A stretch of 64,000 bases of DNA from contig NC_134710.1 of the NCBI RefSeq assembly GCF_043290135.1, positions 283,927,276-283,991,275 of the forward strand, given 5' to 3'. The stretch's first letter is position 1. Every line of letters begins with the position of its first letter. The notes under the pieces were generated by a model. That model did not search any database, was not told the origin of the DNA, and worked only from the letters and a program-made list of their open reading frames with translations. Of this stretch, positions 55,610 through 64,000 are shown one piece after another. The position numbers were made by a program, and so were the translations under genes. This DNA is from Rhipicephalus microplus. Its lineage: Eukaryota > Arthropoda > Arachnida > Ixodida > Ixodidae.

Positions 55610-57130
55610 AAATCTCAGCCTCTCGCACGTCACCTTCGTACGCGTACTCTTCTGGAAACTTGACCGCAGAATACGGGTCCATGTGGTTAAACATACACCC
55701 CTTTCATTCGTTCGAACTTTCTCTCCAAAGTGGAAGCGGAAACAACCGAGCGGCTCCTCGTCGCTCGCTCGATGAAGGTTGCGAAATGCTCCTCACACTG
55801 CTTTGCCTCTTCCCTCTCACGGACAATGCCTATTCCGAGCCGAGGTATGCATGGAGCTTGCTCCAGTGTTTTAAAACACGTCCTATGAATCGAAACATCA
55901 GCTAGCTGGCTTGACGATGCGATACATTCCATAAAACCGCCGAAAACCACCCTAGCTGCATGCCACACCAGTACCTCATGAGGCAATTTGTAGATAATTC
56001 CACGCAAGCAAGCCTCGAGCGGCGCCGAAGCTCTGCCAACCGATAGAGCCAAAATAACGACCCGTTAAGTGGGCGGTCAGACGCAGGTTATGTTAACATA
56101 GCTAGCTTAAGATATACTCCTCTGCAGCACACGGATGCGAACGAGCAGGCTTATCGGGTCGTTTCGAGGCGTGTAGCGCACCGATAAGGCTGCGAGCCGC
56201 CGCTGCTGCTATAATACGCTTTTGAGAGCGCGTTGTCGCCTTGCACGTGTCCGCCCGCAAACGTGTGCAGAGATCTACAAACGCCTCATTTTCCATGCCC
56301 AGTCTGTTTGTCGAGCGTTCCCGAGTCTGGCAAACAAGGCCACACTTACAGCGTGCGCAGTGAGAGCGTACTTACATCTGCAGGCAGTATAGGTTGAAGG
56401 TGCGCCGCAGCGTGATACAAACGAAACATGCAAGCGACCTTCGCGAGGCATGCGCCCACCGATTATTTCGGCTGACTATTTCGCCAGTCCCTTCGATACT
56501 GGAAGGAAGGCGTGGAATTAGTCGCGGGCGCAGCAACCACATAGGACGTTGTGTGTGACATCAGGAAGCAAAAAAAAAAAAAAAACGGGAACCATTTCTT
56601 TGTTGAGAAAATGGGGACGAGCGAAACTTGGCACGTTCATGCGATTTTCTTACCACTTTTCTTTCTTTGTTTCTAACACTGTTTCTTTCTACCACCGGAA
56701 GACGGCAGGAAGTGAAACGGCTATGATTGGTTGCGGGCGTGGCCTGAGGGCGCGCCTACATAGTAGGCATCGTGCCTAATGGCTTAGGTTCCGGGCGCCG
56801 GAACACGAGCTCATGCCTTCACATCCAGGCAACAATGAAATGTGGCAATGGCAAATGGCAAGCTACCTCGATAAAGTAACAGACTACCACGTGAGAAACG
56901 GCTGATTGCCGACAAGCCTACTATCGAGCGAGGATCAATGATTGCAACAGTGCACATACCAATACGCACGTGACCGAAGCACCTTCGAGCACCTCATTTC
57001 TGCACCCAGCAGGAGCCAAATTTGAGGAGCTTGCTCGCCACGCTTCTAATGCTCGAGGCATGCCCCTTCACGTGTACGCTAGAGGCGCAGCAGTGCAATG
57101 TACGCACTACACGCCCACCATAACTTTAAT
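55610..57130. other. No gene recognised
   Basis: Moderate GC sequence with short open frames only. A poly-A run lies near 56570-56584. No domain or splice-supported exon is visible. Confidence 0.45.
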
Positions 57131-58763
57131 TAAAGGGACACTAAAATCAAATAATTTACGTCAGAGGGAAAGCTCAATGTAGGAAAACATCTAAAACGAC
57201 TGTGTTATACACACCAGTGCGCTACTTACCAAGAAATTAAGGTAAATGCCCAAGAACAAAAGTGCCGTAGATGGACATTCTCAAAAATGATCCCGATGAC
57301 ATCAGACAGACCGCCTACAATTAATCACTAGTAATCAGTCTAGCTGCACTAAATAAAGAACCTTCCGTACATCAAGAGATGCCATAAAATGCTGCTTGTT
57401 CGTTTCTGTTTGATTCATGAAAAAAAAAAAAAAGAACCGCCGTACGTTACTCTGGGGAATGGCATGAGTGGTTCGAAAATCTAAAGTTACTGTATATTCT
57501 TCCTACTAAAGGTAGCATATACAGTATCTCTACAAAAATCCAGTTTTCGCGTAGCTACACTGGACATGTGGTGCCATCTAGCGGGGCGAAGTTAAACCAA
57601 AAAACATCTGCAATGATCTTAGAGAGCGGGTGCGCGCGCCCGCCATCTCGGAGGCTATGGTTGTTGCTGGTATGGCTCCCGCTGCTTTCGGTCTGCTGGT
57701 ACTAGCGCAGTAAAGCCGGGCAACATTGTGCAAGGCAACATTGACGTGAGCCGGTCCGGTCCATAGAGTTTCATACAATAATACCTAAAGAGGAATCTAG
57801 CGCTGCAATCGTGTACATTCATGAGAATTATGGGAAGTACAAGCTTCGGATTGGATCGCGTTAGCCGATAAACTGTCTACGGATCTTTTTCTACAGTTTC
57901 AATTTCGTTCTTCACGTAGAGTGGGTAGTGGGGTGAATGCAAAAGACTGAAGCTGCGCCTTTGTTGTTCAAAGAAGCTGAAAACTGCTAGGCCTCTCAAA
58001 ACTCGTTGAAATCAACTGCACAAAGACGGCGACGCGAAGTAGACGCACCGCCACGCTGTTCTGACTCGACTTTACAACAAAACGACAGGTCCGTTGTGGG
58101 CAGACCACTTGAAGAGATGCACCTGGCATCGCAGCAGACGAAACGTTAGGTGTTTCTCACTTAGTACTGTGCTGTTATTTTTATAAATAAATATAACGTA
58201 CTTTCGAGGGCAAGACAAGAATGTTTGTTTTGAAATTTTCTAAAGAATAATTCATTACATCTTGTTGTCAAATCTAGAACGCAATGGCAGAGCAATGCGA
58301 ACCCTGATGGTTAAATTTGTCCAGGTTTCACTTCTACCGCGTAGTCACAAACAACTTTTGCAATAAAGTTTGCATACAAAAAATGGAGCATGTTTTAGTT
58401 AAACATAACTTTATATCACTTTGTTTTATACTCAGCAAACAAGCGTCGCAAATCTCAAGAACTTGATTCATCCGAAGCAGATCCGAAGCCTGTACTTCCC
58501 ATAATTCCCATGGAGGTACAAGTGACGCTGAAGGAGCCCACGTAGACACTAGCGCCAGATTCCCCTCTAGGTATTATTGTATGAAACTCTATGGTCCGGT
58601 CAGTCCGCTTCTTGCGGAGGGTAATTTGAAGTGTGCTAACCCAATGCGAACCACTGAAACGTGATTTTATTTCTAAATAGGCCCTTCCTTGGCACAAGAA
58701 GTTTCTGGAGCGCTATGTTCATCAATCGACGTCAACTTAATAGTTGCCTTTAGTGTCCCTTTA
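57131..58763. mobile_element. Palindromic MITE with TAAAGGGACACTAAA ends
   Basis: The outer 15 bp (57131-57145 and 58749-58763) are perfect inverted repeats. A second pair, 57752-57858 against 58476-58607, is also inverted, with the shared core TAGAGTTTCATACAATAATA. No coding sequence is present. Confidence 0.8.
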
Positions 58764-59931
58764 GGTATTGAAGCACACACTATGCCATTCGTCATCCTGC
58801 TAATATGCGCGGTACCCACTACACACGTATAAGGCATTATGTGAACTTCGTGCTACGAAGGAGGCTCACCGACAGGCGGACCCCGAAGTGAGAGACCACG
58901 AATAGGAGGCCAGAGAACCTTGACTCGGGACCTGTATTGACATTGACTTCTCCAACTTTCAACTGCAACCTCTATTTCAAGATACCCTCGCCACATACTT
59001 CACCAACGACAAAATCGTACTCTTTAAAGGTAAACGCATCCCATAGCTTTGTAATCAGTAATGTAATCCTCGTATATCCGATCGCATGCAATTAATATAT
59101 ATGTAAATGATTACATCTTACGTATATAAGTGTATATACAATCAACACTATAACCACGTGTCACGTCTTGATGATGATGATGGCAGAGGACTTGTACGGA
59201 CGCCTCACGGCTTCTCAAGATCAGTTCCGAGCAAGCTCTTCCATCAACATTCACTTCGTGGAGTTGGCGGGGTTCTTTTGGTGCACGACACCGTCGCCAC
59301 CTAAATCTTCAATCAAAATAAACTTCGCCTGAGAAAAAAATGACGGTGGCGATGCTACTATACTGCAACCTGTGAATGATAGGCCGGTGCAACCGACCTG
59401 TCCATGCGACGCAATTTCATTTGGGAAGTGTAGCTGCAGTCAATCAGGCCACAGGCTTATTTGAAAGCAGATTACGAGTCTCCAAGACTGACCTATACAA
59501 CAACAGCATGCAGCGAGCGCTATAAGCATAGGTTATAGATCATTAAACAGCGGCGCTGACGGAACCCATATATGGAGCTGACTGCGCTCGACGGGATTTT
59601 TCTCTCCACCTGCGAAGTCTGAAAGCAGCCGATATACATTAAATGATCGGGCTTCCGATGCCCTTTGAAAAGGCTATATAGACTTGCAAAAACAGTATAC
59701 GTTCTATGTCCTTTTGAGTTTCTGAATGTGCAGACTAAAGTGAAAGTTAATTTGGACTCCACAAGAAAAAGTCAACGCGCATATGTCTGTCTGCACGGGT
59801 TTGTTCGCTTTCGCTTCACGGCTGCGCTGATAGTCACTGACTCATTTGTGTCCTTATGCGACACAGTCATTGAAACGTCGGGTCAGTCTAAATTGCGAAG
59901 CATCCTTAGCGAACTTCGGCGACTTAGGCCA

Positions 59932-59932
<1 letters not shown>
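58764..59932. other. No gene recognised
   Basis: No supported gene. Short open frames only. Confidence 0.45.

Positions 59933-60015
<83 letters not shown>
59933..60015. repeat. ATCT tetranucleotide microsatellite
   Basis: About 20 uninterrupted copies of ATCT. Confidence 0.97.
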
Positions 60016-60063
60016 CGCCTACGACTTTTAGCTCTAGTGGCCGTTTAGATAATGGGATCTATA

Positions 60064-60344
60064 CTGAAATTGATGTGGCATAACATGACTGCATGACGAG
60101 CATAAGTGACTAGCCATAACATGAAAATCATGGCATGTATGCAATGATTTACATGTAATGGTCTTGCTGCTCTTGCGGTGGTTTCGTTCAAATGACATAT
60201 TGCAAAACTGGCATGGTATGACATGACTGCATGGCAAACATAAGTGACACGCTCTAACGTGGAAATAACATGCATGCAATGCAAGTCATGAGTACACGCC
60301 ACGCTCATAGCGCACTCGCGGTCGTTTCGCTAGCTAACCATATA
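60064..60344. repeat. Diverged tandem dimer, unit about 139 bp
   Basis: Units starting near 60064 and 60203 share ACATGACTGCATG and then GTGGTTTCGTTC/GTCGTTTCGCTA at the same offset. It adjoins the ATCT array. On the minus strand both units encode similar Cys/His-rich text, which I take as a by-product of the repeat. Confidence 0.7.
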
Positions 60345-60775
60345 CCAATTTTGGTGTTACGTGACGTAAATAGACGACGAACACAAGTGCCAGGCGCAAC
60401 CATGATAATTAAGATATGAAAGTGATGTACGGCATAGCTTACGTTCGCCCAGTAACGTTGTGCTGATTTTAAGGTGACATATCAACCTTCCTCATAGGTG
60501 CTTCACACATCATCAATTCGCATTGTAGGTGGGATCTGCGCATTTCTTAGTTTTTAATGTTAACATTATAAACTTAAGACTAAAGTGGCTGTAGAACGTA
60601 TTTATTTCGTATGCAGCTTGCGAACGCGCGTATATATATGTTTGGACTGCATCCACTGGCAAATATGTTACTTTTTTTAATGTTGAGACATGCAAACTTC
60701 GAGCGAGGTGTTCTCACGTAAATCAAGATGGTATGTTTTTCTTTTCCCACGATCGGCACAGGGTATAAAGTTAAG

Positions 60776-60935
60776 TGAATGCAGGAACAGCGCAACCTAG
60801 AAGTAGTTACTTCGTAACTACGGAAGCGAAAAAACAAGGACAGAAAAGAGCGCTACAGCGCTCTTTTCTGTCCTTGTTTTTTCGCTTCCGTAGTTACGAA
60901 GTAACTACTTCTAGGTTGCGCTGTTCCTGCATTCA
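60776..60935. repeat. Perfect 79-bp inverted repeat with 2-nt spacer
   Basis: The arms 60776-60854 and 60857-60935 match at all 79 positions; the spacer is AC. Arm motifs include GTAGTTACTTCGTAACTACG, itself nearly palindromic. One more pair matches beyond a mismatch at the outer edge. No TSD is evident. Confidence 0.95.
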
Positions 60936-61124
60936 GTTATGTCCTACCAACTTGCCCAAGCTTCCACGCTTTATAAAGTTAAGGCTCTGCGCGTAGAGGT
61001 AGAGAGGTCTTGGTTCGAGAGGTTGTTTATGCACTCGAGTCAAGTGCGTATGCGCCGCTTGCTTGTTTACTGCATTGTTTTTCCCACACAAGATCAGTGG
61101 CAAATTACAGAATGGAAAGTCAAA

Positions 61125-61248
<124 letters not shown>

Positions 61249-62359
61249 GGAGGAGAGACCAGGGCAAGTGCTGCTCAACGCAGCCGGCAATGAGGCGCCA
61301 AGCGTTTTCCCTTCGCCGGCTGCAGCAATGCAGCACCTCGCGCTGATTGATGGGTGCCGCTGGCCAGTGCGAGAGCAGCTGTAGCGTGTGTGAGAGCGAC
61401 GATCTACGGCCGCGAGAGAGTGGCAGGTAGACCATGGTGCTATAAACCGCGCAACTCGGCTGAAAACAATTACTCCGCGTCGGTCTATAACTTCCACAGT
61501 TATGTATCATCGCATCTGGCAGTAATAAATTCGCGGCTACACAAATGCCACCTCTGGAAAATCTCGACTCGTAAACGCATGGTTCCGATTTATCAGCTGA
61601 CTTCTCCATCAACGAGAGATGCAAAAGAGGCCCGCTACATTTAGCGGGCGCTCGATCAAGCGGCCGCAGAAACCTCCAATCAGTGCCAGTGTACCCCCCT
61701 GTTCGCTTGCGTTCCGCGAAATTTAAGTGTTCACGTGAGTATTATGCAAAAGCTTTTGACGTTCGATGGCAGGCTTGCAGACACGTTTCCACGAGTAGCT
61801 CACACGTTCGCGTAGACGACTTTGCCGCTCTATCACAGTGCCCCAGGGCTTGTTGCGGCCAGCTGCTAACGCTACTTACAGAAATGTCGATACGAGCTAA
61901 ATATGCTCCAACACGAGGCATGTTGCTGCTTTTCATATGGAGGTTATTTTACAAAGGCGACGAAGGAATCTAATGTATTTGTTACGCAGCGAAATCGAGA
62001 GAATATAGCAGAACGCCGCCAGTGACGAGCAATAAAGACGGCAAATTACACCACAATAGAAGAGAAGTTTGAAACAGAATGATTTGGCTGCCACAACAGA
62101 AAAGAACAAAAGAGAGACGTAACTCCCGCATACACACAACACACATATCAGTGAAGTTAAACGTAAATTTAACGCAAGTGTGATTAGGCAAGGAGCACAA
62201 CGTTAGCCCTTACGCTAAGTATTGAAATGTCCATATGTCGCCGCTGGCAACAGCCGACACCGAACTGAGTATGCAAATTCATTGGAAAGTGCTCCCTTTT
62301 AAACTGGTCTCCCGGTGTTCACGAATGGTGAGATCTTGGGTAAACTTAGCGCAGCCCCG
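61249..62359. other. No gene recognised
   Basis: No supported gene or element boundary. A possible upstream leader region of the gene that may start in the CpG-rich stretch beside it. Confidence 0.4.
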
Positions 62360-62960
62360 AGGGAAGACCAAGGTACCGAGTGAGGACGATGGTCGGGGCG
62401 AATACCGGCAGGGTCTATCCGCGGAATCTAAACAAAGAGAAACGATCGATTCTGCACCAGCTCACCTCGATGCCAGTCAGCCGATGTCCACGGAGTGCCC
62501 GACTCGAGAGAGAAGTGGTGACAAAAAGCGCGCCGCTCCGAGAACGCCGGCCGGCAACTGCTGCGCCGGCTAGCGTAGTAGTACGGAGAGAGAAAACCGA
62601 CTAGCTCTCGCAAACGTCGCGCACGAAACGAAGCACAACGGCGCAGTGACGCCGGCGGCGGAGAAGCGCTCACTGCTCGCCAGACACCGCTCCAAGGACG
62701 GCCAAGGAAGGCGACCACGGCGCATGCGCGCACGTGCGCGCTCGTCTGATGCGCCGCCGCGCCCGCCTCCTCCTCGCTCGCGACGCGTTCGATTCCGCGC
62801 GCACGACAACAGCAGCGGGGAAGCCGGCGACAAACAGCCGCCCTCTCAGCGGCGCTGATCTCGCCCAGACAGCGGCGTACAGCGAGATCGCTCGTCGGCC
62901 ACACGATGACCGAGCGACTCCGTCCGCTCACATCGTTCCGAGGCTACTGTGTCTCCTGGC
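62360..62960 (-). promoter_or_regulatory. CpG-rich segment with a consensus splice donor; candidate promoter/first exon
   Basis: This is the most CpG-rich stretch of the window. On the minus strand it contains CATCGAG|GTGAGC, a near-ideal donor with GT at 62465-62464. A non-coding first exon ending at 62466 could thus feed the FAM13-type gene, which lies on the same strand and lacks a recognised promoter. That link is inference: no TATA box or initiator is conclusive, and the gene could belong elsewhere. Confidence 0.35.
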
Positions 62961-63303
62961 GCCGCTAAAGAGGAGGGCAATTGACCCCCCTAAGACCTTT
63001 CTCTCAAGAGCGAAGCAATTGAGCGAAGCTCAACCTAGCCACCCGAGGCTGACGCCCCACGACGCCAACCGCCTCCAACATCCCGTTCCCTCCATCCTCG
63101 ACGTAAAATATAACCGAGATTTTCTAGCTTTACGTGAGAAGTGTTCTGTGTCGTGATGTACATGCTGATTTGACGAGTACCGAGTTAGCCCCTTACGAGG
63201 ACTAGGCGAATCCAATTTACAATGCAGACCTCGACTTCGACTTACTCTATCCAGCCTAGTTCAACCACGTAACTTTCAATCCCCCCACCCTACCCATAAA
63301 TAT
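62961..63303. other. No gene recognised
   Basis: Ordinary sequence between the CpG-rich segment and the LTR-like repeat. Confidence 0.4.
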
Positions 63304-63986
63304 TGTTGCGACCGAGGTTTGCAGGCACCGGAGGTCCGGGATGAAGTTGTCGAGGCAGGAGGAAGAGAGACTTGAAGAGGGTTTATTTACCATATATAGA
63401 TGGTGAGCTCTCGTACATGACGAGCTCATTCTTACATGGTGTGCTCTAGAATCTGGCGTTGCTCCACATGGCGCTCCTTTGAATGAGCCGGGTGGCTCAT
63501 TATAAAATCTAGGGATCTGGGGAGAACACCTCCCCAGATCCTTAGATCACGGACCACGTGCAGATGGTACTATCCAATCACAGATAACACACAACTGGCG
63601 AGAGAGACGAGCATGCACGGCCCACGTGAACATCCAATATTGAGGCGTCATCACTGCACTCCAAGGTGGCGCCAGCGGGGCTCTTTCTCGTCCTGTGTGC
63701 CGCTGGTCGACGTGTCCCAAGCTCATGACAGCGTACATCAAAGGGTCCGCCGATCTGTTCGCTCAATTAGCGGGGCGATTTGCGGCGGCCGCCACGATCT
63801 CTTCCAAGGAAGATGCTATATTTGTTGTCCTCCCTCGAACGGCTTACGGCGGCGTGGTGACACGACGTCTCACCCTCCGTCTAGGAGGGAAAATACCTGG
63901 CGGGCATAGGCAGCCGGCCGGCCGCCTACTTGTTTGAGGATTAAAAGAGCGCCGCTTCCTCGTCAGCTCTGGCGCCAGTCACAACA
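63304..63986. repeat. LTR-like sequence, 683 bp
   Basis: It begins TGTTGCGACC and ends GTCACAACA, the TG...CA inverted ends of an LTR. Inside is a strong hairpin (GGATCTGGGGA and TCCCCAGATCC near 63512-63541). In the minus sense AATAAA occurs about 85 bp before the end; in the plus sense TATAAAA and ATTAAA occur at plausible places. The direction is undecided. The 5-bp flanks (AATAT and CTATG) do not match, so it is either a solo LTR with lost duplication or one LTR of an element that continues past the right edge. Confidence 0.55.
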
Positions 63987-64000
63987 CTATGTGGACCACT

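Noticed and set aside
60034..60308. Cys/His-rich minus-strand frames that look like a zinc-finger repeat
   Set aside because: The pattern comes from the tandem DNA repeat; Cys/His spacing does not fit a known finger and the same DNA reads similarly in two frames.
62428..62931. Open frame of 167 codons on the minus strand in the CpG-rich segment
   Set aside because: High CpG content lowers stop frequency; the text is Arg/Ala/Ser-rich without a domain. The segment is better read as possible promoter or leader.

Overview
This is eukaryotic nuclear DNA, almost certainly from a hard tick of the metastriate group (Rhipicephalus, Dermacentor, Hyalomma or a relative). It holds five copies of a tRNA-derived SINE that I recognise as tick Ruka. 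It also holds a Mutator-like transposase of a type common in tick genomes, many TA-flanked pogo/Tigger elements and hAT elements, and AT-rich introns with canonical GT-AG splice sites. There are no operons, bacterial genes, CRISPR arrays or rRNA genes.

The one host gene I can reconstruct lies on the minus strand. It is a FAM13-family RhoGAP gene with 17 coding exons from 37048 down to 6426. Every exon junction keeps the reading phase, which gives 793 residues from the in-exon ATG at 37021. The encoded order is RhoGAP (exons 1-4), a long low-complexity middle, a coiled-coil block (exons 13-15) and the first of the two conserved FAM13 C-terminal blocks (exon 17). The last block is not in the window, so the gene runs off the left edge. 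Upstream leader exons are not proven. A 36-bp candidate microexon (43801-43836) and a CpG-rich segment with a consensus donor (about 62360-62960) are the best candidates.

Most of the rest is transposon-derived. Position 1-3290 is a decayed Mutator-like element; two dispersed repeats (5200-6115 and 30205-31957) share its tail motif. Pogo/Tigger elements with TA target sites occur at 4067, 7076, 10867, 13551, 14658, 17712, 19389, 27337, 30899 and about 32605-36553. The copy at 14658-16344 has an open 411-codon transposase, but one catalytic Asp reads Asn. An almost complete BED-zinc-finger hAT lies at 23477-26050. The most unusual element is a 3258-bp IS630/Tc1-like transposon (32791-36048) whose terminal inverted repeats of about 245 bp are built from a short repeated unit; it has split an older pogo element in two.

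Right of 38.5 kb I see no further convincing coding exon. That half holds Ruka copies, a small gag-only LTR element between two AT microsatellites (51358-53155), a palindromic MITE (57131-58763), a perfect 79-bp inverted repeat with a 2-nt spacer (60776-60935), several microsatellites, the CpG-rich segment, and a LTR-like sequence at the right end (63304-63986).
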